A stretch of DNA of 64,000 bases, taken from positions 248,001-312,000 of the forward strand of contig FJUW01000012.1 of NCBI GenBank assembly GCA_900074885.1, written 5' to 3'. A model generated the notes under the pieces. The model searched no databases. It worked only from the letters and a program-made list of their open reading frames with translations, and was not told the origin of the DNA. Within the stretch, counting starts at the first letter, position 1. Each line of letters starts with the position of its first letter. The translations under genes and the position numbers were made by a program. Shown here piece after piece: positions 34,419 to 46,721 of this stretch. Source of the DNA: Rhynchosporium graminicola. Taxonomy: Eukaryota > Ascomycota > Leotiomycetes > Helotiales > Ploettnerulaceae.

Positions 34419-36867
34419 TCGTCTTGCCGTAGCCCCCCCCCCACCAATGGAGAGGTTACAGTACCATAATTGAAGGAGGGAGGTGGTTGCGCGACGAATT
34501 GAAAAGCCTTGGAATATCGATACCCAAGTATATTGTCTTGTTCCGTCCGAAAAACACCATATAGCTGAGAAAAAGCACATCAGGCATCCTCCTCCTCCAG
34601 GTCATTGAGAGACTAACAAACAATATCGTTCAACAGGTGAAGTCGGAGCCCAAGCAGAGGTACATCCGGGTCTTGAGATGTGGGAGTATGTTGAAGCTGT
34701 CGAGGTAATGAATACTTTAAGGGCAGGACGTCTTACCAACGAAAAAAAGAAACACGGTGTGGCTCGCATTAATCTTTGCACGCAGAGAACGTCAATGTTA
34801 CCCAGAAATGATATGAAGTACAACAAAGGCGAGACATTCTCAGGAAGAATCCAAGTATTTCCGTTGACAATCGAGCAGTAACTTCCACCTGGCAGCCTGA
34901 ACGCCACCGCGAGCATATAACCAGGTTACATGGAGTGGTGAACGTGCGAATGTAGAAAAATCAGGCGTCTTTAGCTTACGCACTTAAGATGCGGAGAGCA
35001 TCCGACACTAGCGGGTGCGATGTGTATCAGAAGAGGTACTTAGAAGTGATCCTGGCAAATCAGCCACTGCAATATTTGTCGTCGCAGAGCCAGTGGCATG
35101 ATTATGGTGCTTTCCACGATGCACAGACATAGAAATGAGCCTCTCAGCGTGAAGCTTCATTGCCTCGTATTTCCCGCCAAGTAGGGATGCCTTACAGATC
35201 GAAGCGCTCTCTGGCTGCTTGGCGCGAGGTCTTTTTGTTTTCATTTTAATGTATAGGTAGCAAAGCTGATTGGACTATACAGCAGCAGAATCGAATGGTT
35301 TTCGGACTTGAATATTCAGCTCCACAGCACTGACTCTCGCAGTATCCTACAATCAGCACTTGTTAATGATCTCGAGGCACCTTTGTACCTGCTTGGCGGC
35401 TGAGACTTTCTGCTGATCGTTTCTCGGCGGCTTTGCTCTACGCACCTCCTTGCTGCCGTATTCTGGTGCTCTCGAATGTTTGCATATCGCACTGCATAAT
35501 CAGCCTTCAAAGAATCGGAAGATACTTCGACTTGTTGACTTCCTTCGCATAATATACATCGGCTCAATCCATGCATATCGGAGCTTAGAAACCTGTCTTA
35601 GCACTTTTCTAGTCCTTATACAGTGTTAGCAGATAAAGCTCGATAAGACATCACTATCGCCTCAGCCACTCACCCGAAAGACGGCTCGTAAGGATACAGC
35701 CTTCCGAACATGATCGTCTGCAAAATGTGTGCCAAGAGTCGGCATTGCAGATCAGCTATTTTCACCTTGCGGAGATGAAGCTTGTTTGTGTTTCAGGTCA
35801 AGTTCAGCAGCGGTGAGGAATTAGCCAGGCTTCCCTGACATCAGGAAATACTGTTTTCATTGGTTGCTTAAACATACTTTACCTCCGGCAGCGGCTAGAT
35901 GCTAGTGCCCATGATGATCCTCGGTTCTATCCGACAACATCGCATATCGTCTGGTTATGTGCAAACAAACATATTCAACTTGAGGGCTCAGGCACCTTCC
36001 TTGTCTATCTAGTGGTTTTCGTTAGCTGTTTACAAGTGTATGTTGCTGCTCTCAGGTGATCTTGTGCTCCCGAAAAATTGTTTACTCAATCGGCAGGGCG
36101 GGGCTGGGACTGCGGGAGTTGATCTTCTTCGAGCTGAGGTCGGCCTGATGGGCGTAACAAGACGACGCTCACCTACCTCCCACGACTCAAGATCCAAGAA
36201 AACTTCACAGGCTTTCCCGGAAGCCTTCAGCTCAGAACAACTGCTGATACTATTCACTGCTATTTGTAAAGCTTGAGATGGTCTTGGCTGTGATGTTACT
36301 CGAGCTCAAGATGTCCTACGAATATCAGTGGCAGTAGCACTAGCTGTGTGACTTGCAGCAGTATTAAACTCTCCAGATCAGCCACTATGCGGTGTTGACA
36401 ATCCCTCCGCCTCGGGTTCTAATTTGGTAATTTGTGCGGTGAAGCAGTGTAGCGGCATGCAATGGCTGAACTTATGTCTCCAGCACCCCTAGTGTCACCA
36501 CTACCATCGAATGGAACCTCCCTAATTTGTCACATTGCATCTCTTACTTCCGAATCGTCCTCTCTTAATGTGGCGTGTCTTCTTTTGGCTTGTCAGGTCT
36601 GTGCCGGCTCGTATTTTGACCAGACCCGACTTACAGCTTGCGACGTGTGACAGAGCTGTGTCTCTCATAGCTTTCGTTCAGGGCTCTAAGCTAGAATACT
36701 GAATGTATTCTTGAGTCGTGAATAGGTAAAGAGTACTTGCTACTCTGTCGATCTATATCCTGGAGTATCTAAAATATCTTCACTTTTCCCGATTAGTTCC
36801 CTCATCCATCCTTGCATTTTGAAGCGTACATTCCTTTTCACAACCATTGTCGCTATTCGTATTTTCA

Positions 36868-36875
36868 TATATAAG
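36868..36875 (+). promoter_or_regulatory. TATA box of the peroxidase gene
   Basis: TATATAAG lies 70 bp upstream of the peroxidase ATG, a normal distance for a strongly expressed fungal gene. Confidence 0.55.
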
Positions 36876-36937
36876 AGATCAGTCCATCCGCTCTTCAAGA
36901 TTACATTTCTATACCATTACTTCACATAATTTCCAGA

Positions 36938-38361
36938 ATGAAGGTCACATCACTTTTCCTCAGGGCCAGCGTTGTCGCCTATACATCAGCTTGCCCAGGT
37001 ACCGATGGAACGATGAAGGATCTCAGCAACAAACTCCGGGCGCGTGAAGCGCCTGGTCCAAATGACTCTTTTGAAATGATCGGTGATCTTGCCACTGTGG
37101 GTGCAGTAACGCCTGTCGGAAAGACCGTTAAGGATATTCTACTCGGAGAAGTCAGCCCTCAATCTGATGAGCAATGGGCCGGCTCGCTCCCACCAAAAGG
37201 CTCTACACTATGTGCAAAGGACACTTGTTGTATCTGGAAATGGATCGCGCTAGATATGGAAGCAAAGTTCAGAGGACCTTCAGGCCGATGCAATCGCTTT
37301 GCACGAGCTGCTGTCCGTGCCGGTTTCCACGATGCTGGAGCAGTATGTACTTTCTCCGCCCTTAGAATCTCAAGTGATATCGAATCAGGATCAGTTTCCT
37401 GTGATGATTCTGACCCCGATCTTGAGAGATTGTATTTTTGCAATACTAAATAATTGCAGTGGTCGAAAACAACTGGATATGGGGGAGCAGATGGAAGTTT
37501 AGTCCTTGCCGGAGAAATCAGTCGGGCGGAGAACAATGGACTTCAGGAAATCGTACAAGTCCACCAAGCCTGGTACGACACCTACAAAGAGTACAATATT
37601 GGGATGGGTGATCTCATCCAGATGGGTGCCAATGTAGCCACGGTCGTTTGTCCCCTTGGACCACGAGTTCGTACGTTCATCGGCCGCACAGATAGCAGCA
37701 AGCCCAACGTCGACAATCTCCTTCCAAATGTCTTTGCCAGCGCCGACTCGCTGATTGAACTCTTTGAAAACAAGACTATCATGCCCCATGGTCTCGCCGC
37801 GCTCGTTGGTGCACACACGACCAGTCAACAGCATTTCGTCGATCCGAAGCGAGCACTTGATCCTCAGGATAGCACGCCTGGTGTATGGGATGTCAAATTC
37901 TACGGCGAGACGACGGGCTCAGCTCCGAAGCGAGTTTTTAAATTCCCGAGTGATGTGGTGCTTTCAGCTCATCCCAGAATCAAGGATGAATGGGCGGAAT
38001 TCGCTAGAGCTGGAGGCCAGGAGCATTGGGACGAGGTAAGCATTACTTGAGGCGTTTGCGCCCTCTGTTTTCCTTCGTAAATCTCATACTTGATCACTAA
38101 CGGACTATATAGGACTACGCGCAAGAGTATGTCCGTCTCAGTCTCCTTGGCGTCAACAATATCAACCAAATGACCGAATGCACGCGCGTCCTTCCACCTG
38201 CCAAGAAGGAATTCACTATTCAAGATTCGTTCTTCTTACAGCAGTGGCTTGAGGGCAAGTATGATAAGCTGGGCCAGGCTATCGAAGACGGACAAACGCT
38301 TACGGATGCACTCTTGAAGCTCTTGGGCTTGTTTGTCGGCAATATGTTTCGACGCTCTTGA
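36938..38361 (+). CDS. Class II (secreted fungal) heme peroxidase
   Basis: Exons 36938-37342, 37460-38035 and 38113-38361 (1230 nt, 409 residues) are all phase 0. The distal heme site is RFARAAVRAGFHDAGAW (Arg and His) and the proximal His is in LVGAHTTSQQ, both class II hallmarks; the substrate-side block YGGADGSL follows. The first intron separates the distal site after DAGA. A weak N-terminal leader (MKVTSLFLRASVVAYTSA) is compatible with secretion but not strong. It would oxidise phenolics with H2O2. A Mn-binding or ligninolytic role cannot be judged here. A catalase gene lies 1.25 kb downstream on the same strand. Confidence 0.9.
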
Positions 38362-39615
38362 GCTTTAGATGAAGCGTGATTCTGGGAATTTCCCCAGCTC
38401 TACTTCTTCTTCAACTTTTTTATCTCGAGTCTCCGGTGTATAAAGAAAGCTTTCGCTGGAGTTTGGCGATATAAGCATGTATACCACTAATTATTTGGGG
38501 TGCTCAGTCAAGATGGATACCTTTTTTGCATGTTGTATATTTTCGTCGTTGTATCCATAGTTGGCTCACAAAAACTTCCATGATTGAGCGTTCCTATCTT
38601 ACTAGGAAAATAAGCATAGGTTTCCCAGAACCTCCAAGCTCAAGTACAACGACTTTGGAAAATGAAGAAGTAATCCTCATGGCAAGTGATGTTTTTCTTT
38701 CTTTTTCTTCTTCTTCGCTTCGTAAGATCTCTTCTTTCAAGAGTCCCCTCCCCTTATTTTTGAAAAAACTCAGCAAATAGCTTTGGTGGGGGTGGGTGAA
38801 TCTTTGCTGGTCTAGGACACCTAAGTCTTCATGGAACGCGAAGCTAGCCTGTCGCGCCATCACGTGACAGTCGGAATATCGCCACCTCGCTAAAGGCTTA
38901 ACAATACTGATACGCGACTTTCCCGTGAGAAGAGTTTTCTTGATCCACAAGATGAACTGAAATCGTCAAATTGATTGCCACCTGTAAAACACCCTACACG
39001 AATACGATACAGCGAATGTGAAAATCAGCTCACAACTCATCGAAATTTCATATCCCGATGTCAGCATCTAATCACGGTTTAGCGCGAGCTTAAGCTCCCT
39101 GCAGCTTCCGGCTGAAACCCCACGTCTCGCCACCCACTATCAACGCACCATGACGACGATATCGATATTCCCGATGAGCTATTCGGATTTCCACTTTCCC
39201 ATACCGTGATAAGATGCTTCTTATTGGGTCGGATTCATAACGGCATGTTCATGAGAGGATCCTTTGATCATATCTTACGAATAAGAAGACGTCAATTATG
39301 GATTTGTTTTTAAGGGTTTGTCGACTGGCAGTTATCTACACCTCTAGACCTGCTAGTTCAATATGCAAAGTTCTTTATCCAGGTGGCACGCGAGGCTCGG
39401 TCTTGTTACCCGCTCAAAACAAGCGTCAGTGTCAAGCTTATGCTGCAATTGCGGTTCGCTACCTGTGCTGACGAATAGAATACTTGGTAGAGTTCATCAT
39501 GAAGTCATGGTGTACTAAGACGAAACGAGGGAAATAAAGGTATATAGACCTTTTCTCCCTCTTGTAGCTTCCAATTTTCCAAACAAAATTAACATACTCA
39601 AAATACATATTCAAT
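38362..39615. other. Intergenic, catalase promoter
   Basis: No gene is seen. TATATAG at 39541-39547, 69 bp before the catalase ATG, is a likely TATA element. Confidence 0.5.
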
Positions 39616-41349
39616 ATGGGTTCAATCAGCACATCTGGCGATAACTTTCGCAGCTACCAAGAAGACCGAGAGGCCAAGTCCCAAGATACTATTTACACGA
39701 ATGCAGCAGGCAACCCGGTCCCTCACCCATACGAGACACAACGTGCAGGGGAGAATGGTCCTCTTCTCTTACAAGATCATCACTTGATCGACCTCATCTC
39801 TCATTTCGACAGAGAGCGAATTCCAGAACGAGTTGTGCACGCAAAAGGTAGTGGAGCTCATGGTGTGTACCGCACCACCGCGACACTCGATGACCTCTGC
39901 CTCGCAGACATTTTCCAACCAGGAAAAGAGTGCCCGATCACAGTCCGGTTTTCCACTGTCGGTGGCGAGTCTGGTTCTCACGATTGTGCACGCGATCCCA
40001 GAGGTTTCTCTGTCAAGTTCAAGACCGAGGAGGGAAATTGGGATGTCGTTGCCAACAACACTCCAGTCTTCTTCTTAAGAGATCCTGCCAAATTCCCATA
40101 CTTCATTCACACACAAAAGAGACATCCATCGACCCACCTAACTCACGCTGATGACTCGACTGTTTTCTGGGACTACCTTTCCCAAAACCCGGAATCAGTT
40201 CATCAAGTCATGATCTTGATGGGAGATCGTGGTATCCCAGACGGGTATAGACACATGCACGGATATCTTGGCCACTCAGTTAAGCTCATCAACAAGAACG
40301 GCGAATGGGTATACTGCCAATTGCGCTTCACATCTCAGCAAGGCACCAAATTTATTACGCAAGAAGACTCCCACTCCAAGGGGCCAGACTACTCGCAGAA
40401 GGATCTTTACGAGGCCATCGCCAAGGGTGACTTTCCTAAATGGGACGTCGAAGTCCAGACCATGACGCCAAAGCAAGCCGAAGATCTCTGGGAAACAGAA
40501 AAGATCAATGTCTTTGATCTCACGCACATCTGGCCGCACTCCAAGTTCCCTCTTCGCAAAGTAGGAGAGTTCGAGCTCAACGAGAACGCCACGAACTATT
40601 TCGCCGAAGTTGAATCAGTTGCTTTCAACCCCGCGCACATGCCACCTGGAATTGAGCCCTCCGCCGATCCAGTCCTCCAAAGCAGATTATTCTCCTACCC
40701 TGACGCCCACCGCCACCGCGTCGGAGTGAACTATCAACAGCTTCCCGTAAACCAAGCTAAAGTTCCATACCGCATGGCCAACTTCCAGCGAGACGGTCAA
40801 ATGGCATTCTTCAACCAAGGTGCGCGACCAAACTACCTGTCCTCGCTCGAACCAATCGGTTTCAAGAACCGCAAATTCAACGTCGATACGACACATGCAC
40901 ACTTCACTTCCGAGAAAGTGTCATTCCTATCTGAGATTCGCCCAGAGGACTTCAATGCCCCGCGTGCTCTATGGGAGAAGGTTTTCGACGCTGATGCCAA
41001 AGAGCGCTTCATCAGCAACATCTCTGGACACATGGCGAATTGTACCCAGGACGAGATTATCAAGCGCCAGATCGGTATTTTTAGAGAGGTTAGCGAGGAT
41101 TTGGCGAGCAGGTTGGAGAAGGCGACGGGTATTAAGGGATATCCTGGTATCAAGGACTTAACGTTCAATGGGACGCACAATGGCATGGCTACTAAGGAGG
41201 CCAACAGAGTGGCGAATGGAATGGGCGATCAGGGAGTGCAGTTGTCGATTGGAAAGTCGAATGGTGCGCCTGTTAAGGGGACCCATGATACGAAGGTTGT
41301 TGCCTCCGGGAGGGGTCATACGACGAATGGTTCGAACGGGGTTCACTAG
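39616..41349 (+). CDS. Monofunctional heme catalase, small-subunit type
   Basis: An intronless gene of 577 residues that dismutates H2O2. The catalytic His is at residue 75 in ERVVHAKGSGAHG and the catalytic Asn is in NNTPVFFLRDP. The heme-ligand Tyr is in RLFSYPDAHRHRVG. Length and the absence of a C-terminal flavodoxin-like domain fit the small-subunit clade. There is no signal peptide and the C-terminus (NGVH) is not a PTS1, so a cytosolic location is most likely; peroxisomal import by an internal signal cannot be excluded. The last about 70 residues are a Gly/Asn/Thr-rich extension beyond the usual catalase fold. The ATG at 39616 follows a TATA-like site and an A-rich leader. Confidence 0.96.
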   Translation: MGSISTSGDNFRSYQEDREAKSQDTIYTNAAGNPVPHPYETQRAGENGPLLLQDHHLIDLISHFDRERIPERVVHAKGSGAHGVYRTTATLDDLCLADIFQPGKECPITVRFSTVGGESGSHDCARDPRGFSVKFKTEEGNWDVVANNTPVFFLRDPAKFPYFIHTQKRHPSTHLTHADDSTVFWDYLSQNPESVHQVMILMGDRGIPDGYRHMHGYLGHSVKLINKNGEWVYCQLRFTSQQGTKFITQEDSHSKGPDYSQKDLYEAIAKGDFPKWDVEVQTMTPKQAEDLWETEKINVFDLTHIWPHSKFPLRKVGEFELNENATNYFAEVESVAFNPAHMPPGIEPSADPVLQSRLFSYPDAHRHRVGVNYQQLPVNQAKVPYRMANFQRDGQMAFFNQGARPNYLSSLEPIGFKNRKFNVDTTHAHFTSEKVSFLSEIRPEDFNAPRALWEKVFDADAKERFISNISGHMANCTQDEIIKRQIGIFREVSEDLASRLEKATGIKGYPGIKDLTFNGTHNGMATKEANRVANGMGDQGVQLSIGKSNGAPVKGTHDTKVVASGRGHTTNGSNGVH

Positions 41350-41894
41350 ATATGCCACTTTTGATGTATATATAGATATGTAGTAGTTATGACGTCTTAA
41401 TGAAATTCTAATATACACGAGTTGGCCAATGTGTCGTTGAATTCAAATACTTTACCTTGACTTGATTCACTGCCGTCTTAACACTCCCTGACCTTATTGT
41501 CACGTTGTAACGATATGAAATCTGGGCAAATGAGTATCATTCTAACCATTTGCTGCAATTCTCGAAAACTAAAACTTCATACATTACCGCTCGCTACCAG
41601 CTCAACTTTGACTTTCTATCAAACGAATGAAAAATCTTCGCCAGTCAAACCGATAGTGACATGAAAGATCCGACGCTCGAAACATACAAACAATAATCAA
41701 ACTCCCTTTTCAATGCCCCAGTTCCTCCTTAAAAACCCGCCTAGTCCCAACCAAATATACATCCCACCCCAGCGCTCCAAGCCGGTATTCCGAACACCCC
41801 CATCATATCCAAACATCTACCGAGATCAAAGAACAAATGTGTAACCAAAATAAACCCCTAGCGGAGGGAAGCGACAGGATTCCGCCTCCGTAAT
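41350..41894. other. Convergent 3' intergenic region
   Basis: This lies between the 3' ends of the catalase and lipoxygenase genes. Nothing is recognised. Confidence 0.5.
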
Positions 41895-43934
41895 TCAAAC
41901 GGCCAGAAAGAAGGGCACAGTCCCCGGATCCAGACTCCTATAAACAAACGGCATCCCCTTCCACAACCCCGCCTCATCAAACCCCCTCCCTCTAACCTCC
42001 CCACTAACCTCCTCCATCCTCCCCCTAAAGACTACCGCCGCCCTCTCAACCTCTTCTCTGCCCTTAAACCGCGCAAGGAACGAAGGTTCAGAAAAAGCGT
42101 GCACGAGCGTCTTATTCTGCGCTTCGAATTGCGGTCGGTTGAAGATGGCGAGGAGGTAGATTTGGAAGATGGCGTCGGAGGGAGGAGGTAGCATGGCGAG
42201 GAGGGTGGTGTCGGAGATGTTTTTGGTGGTGGGGAGCGGGGAGTACAGGGCTGTGGGGTGGAAGGGGAGGGTGCCGGAGGAGTAGACTGGGTCGCCAGTG
42301 TTGAGGGCGTGGTGCTGCACGCCCGTTAGGTAGGCCATGTGTGTTAGGATTTCGATGAGGGTTGAGCGGTCGCAGGCTGTCGGTTGGCCGTCTTTGGGGG
42401 CGCAAGGAAAGTCGAGGACAGCTGCTGAGGTGCTGGCCTCTGTGAACCAGGCGGAGAGTTCGGGGTCGGTTGTTAGGAGGTCTTCGCTTGGGTAATAGGC
42501 GTTGACGAATGTTGTCATGCTGGGAAAACAATCGTTAGATAGAGACTCTGAGATATCATAATGCGCCGAATGGATATAGAAAAGGAAGCAGGGGTATACA
42601 TACAAGTTGAAGATCCCATCGTGTATAACCTTGGCGTCGTCGTAGAATGGGAAATGTTTAAGTTCGGGTCCTGTAGTGGAGTTGAGAAGACCGCGCGACG
42701 CGAGATCTGTAGAGAGGTAATTTGCTTGAAAACGGCCGACTGTAGGATAGAAATCAGGGACGAATTGGGCGGCGCCAAGATGGTTGATGAAGAATGCTCG
42801 GTCGAGATATCCGCCGTCACTGAAGAGAACCGCGTTGCCTGCTCTTTTTAAATGTTAGATTGATTCTTCGGAAGCGAGCACAAGATCCGAATACGTACGG
42901 TCGAACAGCATATGCTTGGAACATCACTGAGATGTGTTAGTTCTAATTCAGGAATAGATCAGTAGTGGGAGAGACTTACATCGTTCTAGAAGTATCATGA
43001 CTGGGTGCTCATCGCTCATCGTCCTCATAGCAGCTTGATGCACGATCTCGGCTACATCGTGCGAAGCCACTAAATGAAACATCTGCGCATGGAAGATGTC
43101 ATTCTCGTTGAACATGATTTTGGCAAGCAGCCAGTCGTTTGCCGAGTCCAGCGGTGTGTAAATTAGATCGGCACCAACATTTGTCTTGATTGCTAGAGGT
43201 AGAAAATCGCCTGAGATGGGATGGATGAAGAAATAAGCCGTGCTTGAAGCTCCGTATTTTCCAGCGCCTTTGGGGTATGGTAGTTGGTAGCTGTGGTCGA
43301 CGATGAAGAGGCGGCCCGATTCTAGGAGCGCAGGTAGAGAAAGTGTGGTAAGTTCTACGGTCGTGTTGAGATCGACTGTGAATGGGAGGGTCTCGCCTGG
43401 CTGGAGACGGCGGAGAGGATAGCAGTTCAAAGAGAGCCGTTCCATGGAGAACAGGAGATCTTGGGTATAGTTTGCCAAGATACCCTTACCTATGCCTCCT
43501 GGTACGGACGCTGTCCATTGACGGTCGTAAAGAACATGCGCATAATCGTCTAAGCTATGAAGACCTCCATTCTGTGTACTGTTAGGGAAGTCGCTTCGGA
43601 ACGAGGGAGAACTTACATTCGCAACAGCTTGCTGGACAGCTAAGAGATCAGCTTGTGCTCTTGGCGCGACCCAGGCGGAATCAAGTGAAAATAACGCCAT
43701 ATCCGCTTGCATCCTCGCCGATCCTAAAGTCCCAGCAGGGAAGAAAGAGGCATTTCCTAGTAGTGAAGGACCATAGAGCCATCCTTGGCGTTTGGTACTG
43801 ATAGCTTCTAAACGAGCTGTGATGTTGGAAAACTGAGGAAGAGATGCTTCGACTAAATCTGTAATTTCGCGTCGAAGAACAGTTGCATTGGCAGTTGCGA
43901 TTGCAGCAACAATAATGGAGGTAAAGAAACGCAT
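41895..43934 (-). CDS. Secreted fungal lipoxygenase
   Basis: The enzyme oxygenates polyunsaturated fatty acids to hydroperoxides. Minus-strand exons are 43934-43617, 43571-42980, 42926-42899 (28 nt), 42843-42604 and 42519-41895 (1803 nt, 600 residues, normal for fungal LOX). An ATG at 43934 opens a signal peptide (MRFFTSIIVAAIATANA). Metal-site features are HLVASH (His pair spaced H-x4-H) in the helix after WLLAKIMFNENDIF, then the LTGVQHHALN motif with His and Asn, and a C-terminal Val. The first intron (45 nt) is stopless and a multiple of three, so the unspliced frame stays open. Manganese lipoxygenases are also secreted and end in Val, but the H-x4-H spacing resembles iron enzymes; the metal is undecided. 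Confidence 0.92.
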
Positions 43935-44891
43935 TTTGTAGATTTTCCAACGACGGACTTGCAAGAGTGAAAGTCTGTAACCTACAAATAGAGATCTGAG
44001 GTATTACAGCATGTACTTGTACTCCACAAATGATGTACGGCTGATCCCCCACATCATGAGTCCCCCATGTAGACCCAATATCAATATTCTCCATGCAGTC
44101 GTACAAAGCTCTAGCTGAGAATTTGATTTCTCTCCCCAACACACCACCGCACCACCACACCGGTACCTCAAGCCTCCGCGATTGAGGGCCGACCGGCCTG
44201 AACACGCACTGTATTGCGAATTCATGAACTTGATTGATTCTTTATAAGTAGATTCTCAGGCAGTTCTCGATTCTAACAGTCTTTATCCTCATGTTCAATA
44301 AGTCAAAGTACTAAACCGAGGATGTCATGTACCTTTCACAGAAATCCAACAGAAAATGCATCAAAGCTGTAACCGAGGCTTTAGCGAGCTGCTCAGGCCT
44401 ATCAGCCAAGCTCGTGCCGAAAAAAATAGGGGGGTTTCTGGAAGCGCCTCTGTCTGTGCCACACGAACCCTGTTGAGAACTGGGGTGAATCAATGTATAA
44501 TAAGCCCTAATAAGTCTCCTGTCGCCTTTTTCAGCCTCACTTTTACCTTTTGAGGTCAATGTCCGGCAACGCGGAGATTATTGGGCAGTTGGTAGTTCGC
44601 AAACAGTTACTGGCAAGCAAGGGAGCAGCTATCGATATTGTCTTGAGATCCTTGGGTTGTGTTTCCCCCGCGTTACGCCGATGGCGAAACACGATTCGAC
44701 CGTTCATAGTTCTGTCGAATGCTCGAAGTGTGATGGCTGCGAGGCTGTACGGATACAATGATACCGTGTTTCTAAGCTGCTGACTGGGATGACCACTAGA
44801 AGTGTCTGGACCAGCCGGGTTGGCGAATTTGTGTGCAAAGGGGCAAATTGTGATCATAAAAATAGAATTTAAAATGCATTTGATTATCTGA
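43935..44891. other. Intergenic, lipoxygenase promoter side
   Basis: No supported gene. It covers the lipoxygenase upstream region and the 3' flank of the siderophore acyltransferase. Confidence 0.5.
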
Positions 44892-46579
44892 TCATATTGC
44901 TGGAGCTTCAAAGTTCTCTCTTCGCAGTTTGACGAAAGCACTTTGCTTGTGTGGAAACGAGACTTCCCCTTCTTTCAGGAATCCCGACTCGTTCAAATGA
45001 GAAATGAATCTGCAAGTGGTTAGCAAAGTATCTAATTCTCAGGGTCAGTCATATACCTTTCATTATCAATCCGTGGTTCAAGTACAACACTATTGGTTCT
45101 GTAATCCTGAACAAAGGCCCAATGTGCCAGAGATGTTATCCAAGTCTTCACCCGATGCTTGCCCCTGAACTGTTCTTCTCCGATCAAGACATGCACTCCA
45201 CGATCATAATCATCAGCACGATCTCCTAGATGTTTACCTAGAATATCTTCCTTGACCCAGTAGATCTCGAAATACCCAAATGGCTTTCCATCCCATAGAC
45301 CAATCACTGGGAAAGAGTTACTAGACTTCAAATTTCCTCTCAGAAAAGCTTCTTGCGTCTCCTGAGGTCCAGAGCAGCCCCAAAATTTGGAAACTCGAGG
45401 CACGTTCATCCACTTATTCAGTAGCTGGACGTCACTCATGACGGTAGTATCATTTAATTCTAATGGCGGCGTTGCTAGATCTGCAACAGAAGCGATCGAA
45501 AGATGAGCTGGAAGACAGGATATCGAGGCGCCTGCCTGATTCCTTGGAACAGCTAGCGATGTTGTTGGTCCATTGTAAGCAACAGGTCTCGAGGAGAGAG
45601 AAGCAGTTCGGAAAGCAAGATATTGTCCAATGCTAGGAATGTATCGAGTATAGAATACCTCGCCTTGCCTAGGTGGCTTCGGACGCATTGGATGTCTGAT
45701 TCCGGAAGTCATGGTGTATTGGAGAGGTGGAGGGGGGAAGTAAGTAGGTAGATGACTGCCTGAAGCAAAAGGTCCAGATGCTGATGGTGACCATGTCGCC
45801 GCGTTGGAACCCAAATCTCCGAAATCCTTTGGGCCTGGGGAAGGATTGCTATCACCTCCTCGAACCGGAGAACTTGGCCGGCTGTTGTAGGGGGAGCTTA
45901 TGAAATTCGATCCCGTTGTTGGGGTCAGAGTGAAGAGGAACAATTTGGCAGACAATTGCCAGAACGTTCGTTGTGAAAGAAACATTTCTGACCATCCCTC
46001 TGCAGTATTCTCTTCTGGATTCACACCAACACTTGAATCTTCAGAAGTGATCAGGCCCATTCGTTCCAGCTTTTGTATCAAATTTCGACCTCTGAAAACT
46101 CCTTCCCTTTTAATATTAATGCGCCATTCACCTCTCGGCTTTCCTCCTTCGGGAGTGTCTTTTGATGCTTCGGTCACAATATACGGCGAAGGAGGTTTCA
46201 AGTGAAAGTACCAGTACATCGTCGCCCAGAGCATCATGGCGATCTGTCGAGTAGGACTTGTAGGGGTTTTGAAATCATTGCTCGATGGATTTGAGATTGA
46301 TGATATGAAAAGATTGTCAGTTTGCAAGCTCGGCTGCTTGAATGGGTGGATATGTCTTTTCTTCTGCTTTGGCATGCCAGATAATTCAACATTTGCTAAA
46401 TCCTCTTCCACTTGACCATCCGAATAGTCTTCTGATTGGATGATAACAGTCCAACCTGCCGGAAATACATTGGTATGGATATTGAGTTCGTTCGACTTGA
46501 AAAAGTAGCCACCAAAAACAGGCATAACAGTGAGACTCTGCCCATTGGGTAGATGTACCACAGTTGGGGTCGGCGCCAT
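44892..46579 (-). CDS. N5-hydroxyornithine acyltransferase of siderophore synthesis (SidL/SidF family)
   Basis: This GNAT-fold enzyme acylates N5-hydroxyornithine for hydroxamate siderophores such as ferricrocin or fusarinine. Minus-strand exons are 46579-45057 and 45009-44892 (1641 nt, 546 residues). The 47-nt intron (GTATAT...GCAG) matters: without it the frame stops six codons later, whereas splicing gives ERF/ISHLNESGF and the conserved end FPHKQSAFVKLRRENFEAPA. The catalytic C-terminal half contains GYFEIYWVKEDILG, RGVHVLIGEEQFRGKHR and TNSVVLEPRIDN. The C-terminus lacks a PTS1, unlike peroxisomal SidF, so a cytosolic SidL-like role is more likely. No ornithine hydroxylase or NRPS gene lies nearby in the window. 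Confidence 0.9.
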
Positions 46580-46708
46580 CTTCTGCGGTTATTGTAGTTC
46601 AGCGAGATTCGCTAGATCTCGAAGTCCTAGGACGGACTAATACCGAGGAAATACCCTCCTTCCCGGCGGCGATGTCCCCTGACCACTGATATCTACGCTT
46701 CTCCAACT

Positions 46709-46721
46709 GATATCTGATATC
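46709..46721. promoter_or_regulatory. Candidate iron-GATA (SreA-type) site upstream of the siderophore gene
   Basis: GATATCTGATATC lies 130-142 bp upstream of the acyltransferase ATG. It contains ATCTGATAT on one strand and ATCAGATAT on the other, each matching the SreA consensus ATCWGATAA at eight of nine positions. A further GATATC lies at 46688-46693. Repression by an iron-sensing GATA factor is known for siderophore genes; its use here is inference. Confidence 0.4.

Larger units (their letters stand above)
33404..36937. other. Gene-poor region with coding-like fragments
   Basis: Several short pieces read like protein, but no full gene model holds. Plus strand: 33981-34213, then 34449-34530 (contains IIEGGRWLRDELKSLGIS) and 34637-34707 (contains EVGAQAEVHPGLEMWEYVEAVE). 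Minus strand: about 35576-35440 (starts MHGLSRCILCEG) and 35244-35008. A nine-C run at 34433-34441 lies among them. They may be decayed genes or exons whose connections I cannot resolve. Confidence 0.4.
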
